A DNA stretch of 39,330 bases from Actinomycetota bacterium (lineage in GTDB: Bacteria > Actinomycetota > Actinomycetes > S36-B12), in contig JAUXRN010000049.1 of the NCBI GenBank assembly GCA_030681835.1, forward strand, positions 1 to 39,330, read 5' to 3'. Made by a program: the position numbers and the translations under genes. Each line of letters starts with the position of its first letter. Within the stretch, counting starts at the first letter, position 1. The notes beneath the pieces are model-generated. The model made no database searches. It saw only the letters and a list, made by a program, of their open reading frames with translations, and was not told where the DNA came from. Shown piece by piece: positions 25,973 to 35,322 of the stretch.

Positions 25973-27649
25973 GTGCCAGGCATAGCCGAGCCGGCGCCCC
26001 AGCCCTGGTGGCACCGCGCCGCGGTGTACCAGGTCTACCCGCGCTCGTTCCGTGACCTCAATGCCGACGGCACCGGGGACCTGCGCGGCGTGATCCACGA
26101 ACTGCCCTACATCGCAGCCCTCGCCGTCGACGCACTATGGCTGTCGCCCTTCTACTCATCGCCACAGAACGACTCCGGCTACGACGTGGTGGATCCGCGT
26201 TCCGTCGACCCGATCTACGGGACGCTCGAGGATGCCCAGGAGCTGATCGACCAAGCGCACTTCCGCGGGCTGCGCGTTCTCGTCGACGTCGTGCCCAACC
26301 ACTCCTCGATCGACCGGCCTTGGTTCCGAGAGGCCCTGGCGGCAGGACCGGGCAGCCCTGAGCGTGCGCACTATCACTTCCTCGACGGGCGCGGCCCGAA
26401 CGGAGATGAGCCGCCGAACAACTGGGTCAGCATGTTCGGCGGCTCGGCCTGGACGCGCATCACCGAGCCTGACGGCTCACCCGGCCAGTGGTACCTGCAC
26501 CTGTTTGACGCGACGCAGCCGGACTTGAACTGGTCCAACCCGCACGTGCGCCTCGATGCGCTCGACACGCTCAGGTTCTGGCTGGACAAGGGTGCCGACG
26601 GGTTCCGGGTCGACGTGGCACTCGGGCTGGCCAAGGACATGGACTACCCGGACATCGACGACCCCGAAGGGCTTGTCCTCGCGCTGCGGATGGACCTCGA
26701 CGACGGATCGGCCGAGGCCAGCGCCCGGCGGCGGAGGGTGGCGAACTCGCCGATCCTGGACCGCGATGAGGTGCAGGACATCTACCGGGAGTGGCGGGCC
26801 GTCCTCGACAGCTATCAAGGTGACCGCATGGCGGTCGCCGAGGCGTGGGTCCCGCCTGCGCGAGCCGCGCGCTACGTGGCGCCCGACACCCTGCACCAGA
26901 TCTTCAACTTCGACTTCATGGCGGTCGGCTGGGACGCGGAGCGGATCCGGACGGTCGTTCAGCAGACGCTCGAAGGGCTGCGAGACATCGGTGCGCCCCC
27001 GACGTGGGCCTTGTCCAATCACGACACCCCGCGGGTGGTGACCCGGCTCGGTGGCGGGGATGTGGGCCGGCGCCGGGCGCGGGCGATGGCGCTCGTGGCG
27101 CACTGCCTGCCGGGCTCGGTCTACGTGTACCAGGGCGAGGAGCTCGGCCTCGAGGACGCCGACATCCCGGACGAGGCTCGGCGGGATCCGGTCTGGTTCC
27201 GCACCAAGGGTGCGCAGCGGGGCAGGGACGGGGGGCGGGTGCCCCTGCCATGGGCGGGTGCGTTGCCTCCCTATGGGTTCCACGACGCCACGGAGGCTGA
27301 GGTGCAGCCCTCCCTGTGGCTTCCGCCGCCGCCGGACTGGGCATCCTTCACCGTCGAGGCGCAGTTGCGCGACGCGAGCAGCACGCTCGGGCAGTACCGC
27401 GCGATGCATCGACTCCGGCACGCACACCCTGGCTTCGTCGACCTCCACAACGTCACCTGGCCAGACGCTGAGCCCGGGGTGTTCATCGTGCGTCGCGGCT
27501 GCGGTTTCGCCTGCGTGGTCAACTGCGCCGACCGCGAGATCACCAGCCCGATCGAGGGGTACGTGATGACGGCAAGCGATGCCTCGGTCCGGCTGGAGCG
27601 CAACATCGTCACGCTCCCGCCGGACACCGGAGCCTGGATCCAGGCCTGA
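25973..27649 (+). CDS. GH13 alpha-glucosidase (oligo-1,6-glucosidase/maltase type)
   Basis: GH13 enzymes hydrolyse alpha-glucosidic bonds with retention. In 558 residues the four conserved regions are visible: DVVPNH (105-110), GFRVDVA with nucleophile D214, MAVAEAW with acid/base E290, and SNHDTPR with H350 and D351. QPDLNW (182-187) also fits the oligo-1,6-glucosidase subfamily. V215, directly after the nucleophile, is the residue type linked to alpha-1,6 activity in yeast isomaltase, but activity here is untested. There is no signal peptide, so imported oligosaccharides are cut in the cytoplasm. GTG 25973 follows the lacI stop by two bases. Confidence 0.94.
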   Translation: MPGIAEPAPQPWWHRAAVYQVYPRSFRDLNADGTGDLRGVIHELPYIAALAVDALWLSPFYSSPQNDSGYDVVDPRSVDPIYGTLEDAQELIDQAHFRGLRVLVDVVPNHSSIDRPWFREALAAGPGSPERAHYHFLDGRGPNGDEPPNNWVSMFGGSAWTRITEPDGSPGQWYLHLFDATQPDLNWSNPHVRLDALDTLRFWLDKGADGFRVDVALGLAKDMDYPDIDDPEGLVLALRMDLDDGSAEASARRRRVANSPILDRDEVQDIYREWRAVLDSYQGDRMAVAEAWVPPARAARYVAPDTLHQIFNFDFMAVGWDAERIRTVVQQTLEGLRDIGAPPTWALSNHDTPRVVTRLGGGDVGRRRARAMALVAHCLPGSVYVYQGEELGLEDADIPDEARRDPVWFRTKGAQRGRDGGRVPLPWAGALPPYGFHDATEAEVQPSLWLPPPPDWASFTVEAQLRDASSTLGQYRAMHRLRHAHPGFVDLHNVTWPDAEPGVFIVRRGCGFACVVNCADREITSPIEGYVMTASDASVRLERNIVTLPPDTGAWIQA

Positions 27650-27662
27650 TCCCGCGCTGGGG

Positions 27663-28739
<1,077 letters not shown>

Positions 28740-28850
28740 GGCGATGCATCCCTTCACCGGCAGGAACGTGCCGGACGATCCGAAGTGAAACGGGTCCTCG
28801 CACCGTAGCGGAGCCGGGCCCGTCCCGCGAGGGACTTTCGCGGGTCCGGA

Positions 28851-28864
28851 TGTAACGCGTTACA
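28851..28864. promoter_or_regulatory. Perfect LacI-type operator palindrome
   Basis: TGTAACGCGTTACA is a perfect 14-bp palindrome with a central CG, the form expected for LacI/GalR-family sites. Its right half overlaps the likely -35 box of the binding-protein gene. Confidence 0.8.
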
Positions 28865-28889
28865 GATACGGGAGCCGCCTTCGTATATC
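28860..28889 (+). promoter_or_regulatory. Promoter of the sugar-binding-protein operon
   Basis: TTACAG (28860-28865) and TATATC (28884-28889) are spaced by 18 nt. The -35 box lies in the operator, so repressor binding would exclude RNA polymerase. Confidence 0.5.
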
Positions 28890-29048
28890 AAATCGTGATG
28901 CAGGAGTGGAGGTTTTCTTGCTGCAGGGGTTGCAACGGCCGTACATCCCGCGACAGGATGACAGCGTTTACGTCGGGACCGACGTGTAGGCCCGACAACC
29001 ATCGGCCGGGGACCTTCCCCGTCGAATCTGTGAGGGCAAGGAGATTCC

Positions 29049-30470
29049 ATGACCGCAACCATGCGGCGCCGTGGGGCAGTTCTCCTCGTCGGTGGTGTTG
29101 CAGCAACCATGCTGCTCGCTGCCTGCGGGAGTTCCAGCACCACGAGCGAAAGCAGTGCAGCACCGGCCGAGTCCTCGGCCGCCCCCAGCAGCGAGGCCCC
29201 CAGCAGCGAGGCCCCGGTCGCGGCGGGCTGCGAGGCATACGCCGCGTACACGGGCAACGAGGGAACCTCGGTGACCCTGTTCACCTCGGTCCTGCCGCCC
29301 GAGCAGCAGCGCTACGAGGATGCCTGGAAGCCGTTCGAGGACTGCACCGGCATCGACATCGTCTATGAAGGCAGCGATCAGTTCGAGGCGCAGCTGCCCA
29401 CGCGCATCGCCGGCGGCAATGCGCCTGACCTGGCGTGGATCCCGCAGCCTGGCCTGCTGGCCAAGCTCGTCCAGGCCGGCGGCCCCGTCCCGGCACCCCA
29501 GGGTGTCAGCGACAACGTCGACATGTACTACAACCCGGCATGGAAGGCCTACGGCACGGTGGACGGCACCTTCTACGCCGCCCCCAACAGCTCCAATATG
29601 AAGTCCTTCGTCTGGTACTCACCGAAGGTCTTCGCCGAGAAGGGCTACACCGTCCCGACCACGTGGGATGAGATGTTCGCCCTCAGCGACCAGATGGTTG
29701 CCGACGGCATCAAGCCCTGGTGCGGCGGCATCGAGTCCGGCGGCGCCACCGGTTGGCCGGCGACTGACTGGATCGAGCAGATCGTGCTGCGCCAGTTCGG
29801 CGGCGACGTGTACGACCAGTGGGTCGCGCACACCATCCTGTTCGACTCCCCCGAGATCACTGCAGCCATGGACACCCTGGCTGGGTGGATGAAGAACGGG
29901 GACTACGTCAACGGCGGCTTCGGCAACGTCCAGACGATCGCCACCACGGCGTTCCAGGATGCTGGTAGCCCGATCCTCGACGCTGAGTGCGGGATGCTCC
30001 AGCAGGCCTCGTTCTACGCGGCCCAGTGGGAGTCCTTCAAGCCGGGCGCTGTCGTGGCCGAGGACGGCGACGTGTTCGCCTTCTTCCTGCCGCAGATCTC
30101 GGATGAGTTCCCCAACCCGGTCGTCGGTGGCGGCGAGTTCACCACCGCGTTCTCGGACCGTCCCGAGGTGCAGGCCGTGCAGACGTACCTGTCCTCAGCT
30201 GAGTACGCCACCGCGCGTGCATCTCAGCCGGGCGGCTGGGTGTCGGCGAACAGCGGCGTGCCGCTGGACACCTACACCGATGCCATCGCGGGCCTGTCGG
30301 CCAAGTACCTGACCGACCCGGCCGGCATCTTCCGCTTCGACGCCTCCGACCTGATGCCCGCCGCCGTCGGCGCCGGGTCCTTCTGGACGGGCATGACGGC
30401 GTGGTTCGGAGAGGACGCTCCGACCCAGGAGGTCCTGGCAGAGATCGACGCTGCGTGGCCCGCTTCCTGA
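29049..30470 (+). CDS. ABC transporter substrate-binding lipoprotein (alpha-glucoside, AglE-like)
   Basis: The protein (473 residues) has a lipoprotein signal peptide ending in lipobox LAAC, Cys at residue 26. A low-complexity Ser/Ala/Pro/Glu linker (about 28-60) follows, part of it encoded by a 15-bp tandem repeat at 29181-29215. The mature part is a type I extracellular solute-binding fold, with TRIAGGNAPDLAWIPQPGLL, KSFVWYSPKVFAEKGYTVPTTW and GGGEFTTAFSDRPEVQAVQTYLSS, similar to the alpha-glucoside group AglE. AAGGAG precedes the ATG. It should capture the sugar outside the membrane and deliver it to the two permeases downstream. The precise ligand is not determinable. Confidence 0.92.
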   Translation: MTATMRRRGAVLLVGGVAATMLLAACGSSSTTSESSAAPAESSAAPSSEAPSSEAPVAAGCEAYAAYTGNEGTSVTLFTSVLPPEQQRYEDAWKPFEDCTGIDIVYEGSDQFEAQLPTRIAGGNAPDLAWIPQPGLLAKLVQAGGPVPAPQGVSDNVDMYYNPAWKAYGTVDGTFYAAPNSSNMKSFVWYSPKVFAEKGYTVPTTWDEMFALSDQMVADGIKPWCGGIESGGATGWPATDWIEQIVLRQFGGDVYDQWVAHTILFDSPEITAAMDTLAGWMKNGDYVNGGFGNVQTIATTAFQDAGSPILDAECGMLQQASFYAAQWESFKPGAVVAEDGDVFAFFLPQISDEFPNPVVGGGEFTTAFSDRPEVQAVQTYLSSAEYATARASQPGGWVSANSGVPLDTYTDAIAGLSAKYLTDPAGIFRFDASDLMPAAVGAGSFWTGMTAWFGEDAPTQEVLAEIDAAWPAS

Positions 30471-30501
30471 TCACCTGATCAGTTAGCAAGAACGACTGAG
30501 A

Positions 30502-30541
30502 GCCGGGGCCCGAAGGGTGTAAACACTCTTTGGGCCCCGGC
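30502..30541 (+). terminator. Very strong hairpin between binding-protein and permease genes
   Basis: Arms GCCGGGGCCC (30502-30511) and GGGCCCCGGC (30532-30541) pair perfectly. Inside, AAGGGTG pairs with CACTCTT around a TAAA loop, giving about 18 base pairs. No T-run follows, so it may be an attenuator or an RNA-stabilising element rather than a full terminator. Confidence 0.75.
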
Positions 30542-30582
30542 CTCACCATCTCTGCACGCTGCACACTGCACAAGGAGGTTCG

Positions 30583-31563
30583 GTGGAGGAAGTCACCTCC
30601 GGGCTGGCCAAGATCGGCACCGGCCTGGCCGCCGTCGCCATCTTCATCGCGCTCCTGCTGATCGTGTTCTTCATCGGGGCTCGGGCCAGGGGCAAGCTCC
30701 AGCACCCGGCGGCCATGATCGTCTTCCTGGGGCCGGCAATCCTGCTGCTGGCCTACGGCCTCATCGCTCCCGCGTTCCTCACCACCGCGGGCAGTTTCAA
30801 GGACGCCACCGGCCAGAACTGGGTGGGCCTGGCGAACTTCGGCTGGATCTTCACGACTCCCTCGAACCGCGAGGTCCTGCTCAACACGGCCCTGTGGATC
30901 ATCATCGCTCCGCTGGTCTCCACCGCGCTTGGCCTCACCCTTGCCCTGCTGCTGGACCGCATGCGGCGCGAGTCGATCTCCAAGTCGCTCATCTTCATGC
31001 CCATGGCCATCTCATTCGTCGGCGCCGGCATCATCTGGGGCCTGGTCTACGAGTACCGCGACCCGGCCGGCGCCCAGATCGGGCTCCTCAGCCAGCTCGC
31101 GCAGTGGATCGGCATGGACGACCCGCCGAACTGGCTGCTCTGGCAGCCGTGGAACAACTTCTTCCTCATGGTCATCATGATCTGGATCCAGGTCGGCTTC
31201 GCCATGGTGGTCCTGTCCGCGGCCATCAAGGCCATCCCCGGTGATGTGGTCGAGGCCGCGGAGCTCGACGGGGCCACCGGCTGGAAGCTGTTCAGCCGCG
31301 TCACCATCCCGATGATCCGAGGCACCCTGATCGTCGTCCTCACCACCATCATCATCGCGGTCCTCAAGGTCTTCGACATCGTCCGCGTCATGACCAACGG
31401 CAACTTCGGCACGCAGGTCGTCGCGAACGAGATGTACGCGCAGTCCTTCGTGCAGTTCGACGTTGGCCGCGGCAGCGCCCTCGCCGTTGTCCTGTTCGTC
31501 GCGGTGATCCCGCTGATCGCCTACAACGTCATCCAGCTGCGGAAGGAGCGAACGATCCGATGA
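30583..31563 (+). CDS. ABC sugar permease 1 (AglF/MalF type)
   Basis: The 326-residue inner-membrane protein has an N-terminal helix (about 13-33), further helices from 43, and the ATPase-contact EAA loop VVEAAELDGATGWKLFSRVTIPMI. Length and the long first periplasmic loop (SFKDATGQNWVGLANFGWIF) fit AglF-like components. GTG 30583 follows a strong AAGGAGG site. It lies downstream of the strong hairpin, so it may be made at lower levels than the binding protein. Its stop overlaps the second permease start (ATGA). Confidence 0.94.
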   Translation: MEEVTSGLAKIGTGLAAVAIFIALLLIVFFIGARARGKLQHPAAMIVFLGPAILLLAYGLIAPAFLTTAGSFKDATGQNWVGLANFGWIFTTPSNREVLLNTALWIIIAPLVSTALGLTLALLLDRMRRESISKSLIFMPMAISFVGAGIIWGLVYEYRDPAGAQIGLLSQLAQWIGMDDPPNWLLWQPWNNFFLMVIMIWIQVGFAMVVLSAAIKAIPGDVVEAAELDGATGWKLFSRVTIPMIRGTLIVVLTTIIIAVLKVFDIVRVMTNGNFGTQVVANEMYAQSFVQFDVGRGSALAVVLFVAVIPLIAYNVIQLRKERTIR

Positions 31564-32549
31564 GCGTCGAAGCGCACGAGATCATCCCGATGCCGCAGCC
31601 CGACCCCCAGGGCAGGCAGGAGTCCATCCCGGAGGCCGCCAAGCGCAAGCTCAGCAGCCCCTGGGCCACCGGCCTGGTCATCCTCATCACGGTGCTCTGG
31701 ACCATCCCGACCTTCGGCCTGCTGGTCACGTCGCTGCGTCCCTCCGAGCAGGCTCAGAACACGGGCTGGTGGACGGTCATCACCGACCCGACCTTGACCC
31801 TGGACAACTACAGCCAGGTCATCAGCGGCGGGTCGGTCATCCCAAACGGCATCGCGCCCTACTTCTTCAACTCGTTCGCCATCGCGATCCCAGCGGCCAT
31901 CTTCCCACTGGTCATTGCCTGCATGGCCGCGTACGCCATCGCGTGGATCCCGTTCCGGGGCTCGACTTTCGTGTTCTTCACGATCTTCGCTCTTCAGGTC
32001 ATCCCGCTGCAGATGTCGCTGCTTCCGCTGCTCACGATGTTCAACAAGGGCTGGAGCCTGGGGCCGATCCCCATCTTCCCCGATCTCAACAAGCCGGGCA
32101 CCGAGCAGTCCATCTTCATCGGCACGTACGTCCCGTTGTGGATCGCGCACACGATGTTCGCCCTGCCGTTGGCCATCTTCCTGCTCCACAACTTCATCAA
32201 CCAGCTTCCCCGTGAGCTGTTCGAGGCGGCCCGCGTCGATGGCGCCAGCCACTTCCTCATCTTCCGCAAGCTGGTGCTCCCCCTCACCGTCCCGGCGATC
32301 GCCTCGTTCGCGATCTTCCAGTTCCTGTGGGTCTGGAACGACCTGCTGGTGGCCCTGACCTTCGCGGGCGGCACACCCGATGTCGCACCCATCACTGCCT
32401 ATCTGGCGAATATCAAGGGCTCCTACGGAGCCCAGATCCACCTCATCACGGCCGGTGCGTTCGTCGCGATCGTGGTGCCGCTCATCGTCTTCTTCTCATT
32501 GCAGCGATTCTTCGTGCGCGGGCTGCTCGCCGGATCGGTCAAGGGATAG
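31560..32549 (+). CDS. ABC sugar permease 2 (AglG/MalG type)
   Basis: The 329-residue partner permease has about six helices and the EAA loop LFEAARVDGASHFLIFRKLVLPL, which docks with the ATPase encoded at 27663-28739. The N-terminus is a cytoplasmic, polar stretch of about 40 residues before the first helix (TGLVILITVLWTIPTFGLLV). It overlaps permease 1 by four bases and ends six bases before the GH1 gene, so one transcript probably carries all three. Confidence 0.94.
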   Translation: MSVEAHEIIPMPQPDPQGRQESIPEAAKRKLSSPWATGLVILITVLWTIPTFGLLVTSLRPSEQAQNTGWWTVITDPTLTLDNYSQVISGGSVIPNGIAPYFFNSFAIAIPAAIFPLVIACMAAYAIAWIPFRGSTFVFFTIFALQVIPLQMSLLPLLTMFNKGWSLGPIPIFPDLNKPGTEQSIFIGTYVPLWIAHTMFALPLAIFLLHNFINQLPRELFEAARVDGASHFLIFRKLVLPLTVPAIASFAIFQFLWVWNDLLVALTFAGGTPDVAPITAYLANIKGSYGAQIHLITAGAFVAIVVPLIVFFSLQRFFVRGLLAGSVKG

Positions 32550-32555
32550 GACTGC

Positions 32556-33926
32556 ATGGATCTCGACGTTCCCCGCGGCTTCGAGCTCGGGGTCGCTACC
32601 TCGTCATGGCAGATCGAGGGCGATGTCGCCGGACGGGGGCGCGCCAACTGGGATGACTTCGCTGAGCGTCCGGGCGCCATCGTCGACGGCTCGACCGGCG
32701 AGCCGGCCTGCGATCATGTGCATCGGCTGGCCGAGGACCTCGACCTGCTCGGCTGGCTCGGGGTCGACGCCTACCGCTTCTCCGTCAGCTGGCCGCGCGT
32801 CATGCCGGAGGGAACCGGGGCGCTGTCCCCGTCAGGGCTGGACTTCTATGACCGACTCGTCGACGGTCTTCTCGAGCGCGGCATCAAACCCGCCGCGACG
32901 CTGTTCCACTGGGACCTGCCGAGCACGCTGGAGGATGCCGGCGGCTGGCCGGCACGCGACACCGCCTACCGGTTCGCCGACTACGCGCACGCCATGGGCG
33001 AGCACTTCGCCGGCCGCGTGGACCGCTGGGCCACCCTCAACGAGCCGTGGTGCTCGGCCTTCCTCGGCTACTGCGCGGGCTACTTCGCGCCCGGCCGCAC
33101 CGAGCCGGGGGCTTCCCTCGCCGCTGCCTACCACCTGATCCTGGGCCACGGACTGGCGATCGAGCGGTTGCGGGACGCAGGTGCCCGCAACGTGGGCATC
33201 GTGCTCAACCTCATCCCGGTCATCAGCGAGTCGCCCGAGATGGACGCGGCCGCGCGGCATGTCGACGGAGTGCAGAACCGGATCTTCCTCGATCTGCTGG
33301 CCGGCGACGGCATCTCGGATGAGATCCGGACCTCCTGCAGGGGCCTCACCGACTGGGGATTCGTGCGGGACGACGATCGCGCCGTGATGTCGACACCGAT
33401 CGACTGGCTCGGCGAGAACTACTACACGGTCATGCGCGTGGCACCGCTTTCGCCAACGGACGTCCACGCCATCGGGCAGGACGTGAGCATGTTCCCGGGC
33501 TGCCCACCGCTGAGCTTCGTGCCGCGCCCCCCGCTGACCGACATGGGCTGGGAGATCCTCCCGGAGGGCGTGGAGCTCGCGCTGCGCATGGCCAGCGACT
33601 CGCTCCCAGGCATCCCGCTGTGGATCTGCGAGAACGGCGCCGCGGTGCACGAGTCCACGGATGCCACCGGGATCCACGACCCGATCCGCTCGGAGTACCT
33701 GGAGGATCACATCCGGGCCCTCCTTCGTGCGCGCGACAAGGGGTTCGACGTGCGCGGCTACTACGCGTGGAGCCTGCTGGACAACCTCGAGTGGGCATCC
33801 GGCTGGACGAAGAAGTTCGGGCTGGTGCGCGTGGATCCCGCCACGGGAACGCGCACCCCCAAGGACAGCGCGCATTGGTACCGGGAACTGCTGTCGTCGC
33901 GGTCACCCGAGCCGCCGCGATCCTGA
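32556..33926 (+). CDS. GH1 family beta-glucosidase
   Basis: GH1 enzymes cleave terminal beta-glucosides with retention. The 456-residue product shows GVATSSWQIEG near the N-terminus, the acid/base motif TLNEPW with E163, and the nucleophile motif ICENGA with E359. YYAWSLLDNLEWASGW near the C-terminus is also typical. There is no signal peptide. It sits at the end of the importer operon, so imported oligosaccharides would meet it in the cytoplasm. Its presence alongside a GH13 alpha-glucosidase under one regulator makes the transported sugar ambiguous. Confidence 0.95.
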   Translation: MDLDVPRGFELGVATSSWQIEGDVAGRGRANWDDFAERPGAIVDGSTGEPACDHVHRLAEDLDLLGWLGVDAYRFSVSWPRVMPEGTGALSPSGLDFYDRLVDGLLERGIKPAATLFHWDLPSTLEDAGGWPARDTAYRFADYAHAMGEHFAGRVDRWATLNEPWCSAFLGYCAGYFAPGRTEPGASLAAAYHLILGHGLAIERLRDAGARNVGIVLNLIPVISESPEMDAAARHVDGVQNRIFLDLLAGDGISDEIRTSCRGLTDWGFVRDDDRAVMSTPIDWLGENYYTVMRVAPLSPTDVHAIGQDVSMFPGCPPLSFVPRPPLTDMGWEILPEGVELALRMASDSLPGIPLWICENGAAVHESTDATGIHDPIRSEYLEDHIRALLRARDKGFDVRGYYAWSLLDNLEWASGWTKKFGLVRVDPATGTRTPKDSAHWYRELLSSRSPEPPRS

Positions 33927-33934
33927 GCGAGGGG

Positions 33935-33940
33935 CATACT
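33935..33940 (+). promoter_or_regulatory. -10 box of a probable leaderless transcript (33947 gene)
   Basis: CATACT ends six bases before ATG 33947, in the 20-nt gap after the GH1 gene. There is no ribosome site next to the ATG. Confidence 0.5.
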
Positions 33941-33946
33941 GCCGTC

Positions 33947-34627
33947 ATGCGGAACACCACTGTCGATGTCAACGGCGAGGACGTGCCCGGCTACATCGCG
34001 TTCCCGGCCTCGGGATCAGGACGACCCGTCGTTGTGATCCAGGAGTGGTGGGGCCTGGTCCCCCACATCGTGGACGTGTGCGACCGCTTCGCGCAGGCGG
34101 GTTTCGTGGCGCTTGCGGTGGACCACTACCGCGGCGCCGAGACGACCGAGCCGAACGAGGCCCAGAAGCTCATGATCGGCCTGAATATCGAACAGGTCGG
34201 CCACGACCTAGCGGCGGCAGCCGACGACCTGCTGCGTCGCGAGGGAGTCGAAGGGGACACGGTGTCGGTCACCGGCTTCTGCATGGGCGGTGGCCTGGCG
34301 TTGCTGGCGCCGACGCTCTCCGAGTCGATCTGCTGCACCGCAGCGTGGTATCCGGCGATGCCGTGGCCGCAGTACGCACCTGACTGGAGCCGATACGGCG
34401 GCAAGGCAGCGATCGTGCACAAGGCGGAGTCCGACGAGGACTGGGCGGGCGCGAAGATCGCCGCGTACGCGGCCGCAATCGTGGCAAGTGGCGGCACCGT
34501 CGAGGTCGATGACTACCCGGGCAGCGTCCACGCCTTCTTCAATGACGCTCGCCCCGAGGTGTACCAGCCCGCGACTGCTGCGCTGGCGTGGGATCGCACC
34601 CTCCGTCTCTTCCGGGGTTGCGCGTAG
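33947..34627 (+). CDS. Dienelactone hydrolase family protein
   Basis: This alpha/beta-hydrolase (226 residues) has the DLH nucleophile elbow GFCMGG with C112, an early glutamate E33 in VIQEWWGL, and H195 in GSVHAFFN. The acidic triad member is probably D163 or D165. DLH enzymes open dienelactones in aromatic degradation, but many homologues have unknown substrates and no other aromatic-catabolism gene is near. ATG 33947 is chosen over a long upstream open frame that overlaps GH1. The 3' end overlaps the glycosylase gene. Confidence 0.88.
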   Translation: MRNTTVDVNGEDVPGYIAFPASGSGRPVVVIQEWWGLVPHIVDVCDRFAQAGFVALAVDHYRGAETTEPNEAQKLMIGLNIEQVGHDLAAAADDLLRREGVEGDTVSVTGFCMGGGLALLAPTLSESICCTAAWYPAMPWPQYAPDWSRYGGKAAIVHKAESDEDWAGAKIAAYAAAIVASGGTVEVDDYPGSVHAFFNDARPEVYQPATAALAWDRTLRLFRGCA

Positions 34628-35322
34628 CAACGGGGCTCGCGGACCTCGATGCACAGGTGATCGAGTGCCGTAGGTGCCCCCGCCTGGTGGAATGGCGGGA
34701 GGCCGTCGCCGTTGTCAAGCGAGCCTCCTACGCAGACGAGGACTACTGGGGCCGCCCGGTCCCCGGCTTCGGAGCGTCCGACCCGCTCATCTGGGTGGTT
34801 GGCCTGGCCCCTGCAGCACACGGAGCCAACCGGACCGGGCGGATGTTCACCGGCGATCGCAGCGGAGACTGGCTGTTCGCGTCATTGCACAGGGTCGGAC
34901 TGGCCGCTGAGCCCACCTCCGTCCAGGTCGATGACGGGCAGGCCCTTCGCGGGGTGCGCCTCACGGCGGCCGTCCACTGTGCCCCGCCGGGAAACAAGCC
35001 CACTCCGGAGGAGTTCGCCACGTGCGCGGGGTGGCTGCGGGTGGAGCTCGGCCTCGTGGCACCGACCGCCCACGTGGTGGTCGCGCTTGGCGGGCTCGCG
35101 TGGTCGGCGGTCCTTGCGGCGATGCGGGCCGAGGGGTGGCAGGTGCCGCGTCCGGCACCGCGTTTCGGTCACGGTGCCGAGGTGGCGATCGAGTCGGGCG
35201 GCCGCGAAGTCGTGCTGCTCGGCGCCTACCACCCGAGCCAGCAGAACACGTTCACGGGCCGGCTCACCGAGCCGATGCTCGACGCCGTCCTGGGGCGGGC
35301 GGCTCAGGTGGCCGGCTCGTAG
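34618..35322 (+). CDS. Uracil-DNA glycosylase, family 5 (UdgB type, Fe-S)
   Basis: Family 5 UDGs remove uracil and other deaminated bases from DNA. Matching features are CRRCPRLV at the N-terminus, the active-site block GLAPAAHGANRTGRMFTGDRSG, and HPSQQNTFTGRLT near the C-terminus. The four Cys of CRRC and of CAPPGNKPTPEEFATC should bind a 4Fe-4S cluster. TTG 34618 gives 234 residues and a family-like N-terminus (MRVATGLADLDAQVIECRRC); GTG 34588 would add ten residues and a longer overlap with the hydrolase gene. The 3' end overlaps the convergent lipoprotein gene by 19 nt. Confidence 0.9.
   Translation: MRVATGLADLDAQVIECRRCPRLVEWREAVAVVKRASYADEDYWGRPVPGFGASDPLIWVVGLAPAAHGANRTGRMFTGDRSGDWLFASLHRVGLAAEPTSVQVDDGQALRGVRLTAAVHCAPPGNKPTPEEFATCAGWLRVELGLVAPTAHVVVALGGLAWSAVLAAMRAEGWQVPRPAPRFGHGAEVAIESGGREVVLLGAYHPSQQNTFTGRLTEPMLDAVLGRAAQVAGS

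Larger units (their letters stand above)
28740..29048. promoter_or_regulatory. Divergent control region of the glucoside importer
   Basis: This 309-bp gap holds no gene. It contains the 14-bp LacI-type palindrome (28851-28864), a promoter for the binding-protein gene, and a long predicted leader of about 150 nt. The leader includes GTTGCAAC (28929-28936), also found upstream of lacI, and an inverted repeat ACGTCGG/CCGACGT (28970-28985). The promoter for the ATPase gene on the other strand could not be placed with confidence. Confidence 0.7.

Noticed and set aside
29181-29215. 15-bp tandem repeat in the binding-protein gene
   Set aside because: It is in frame and encodes the flexible Ser/Glu/Ala/Pro linker after the lipid anchor; ordinary for such linkers.
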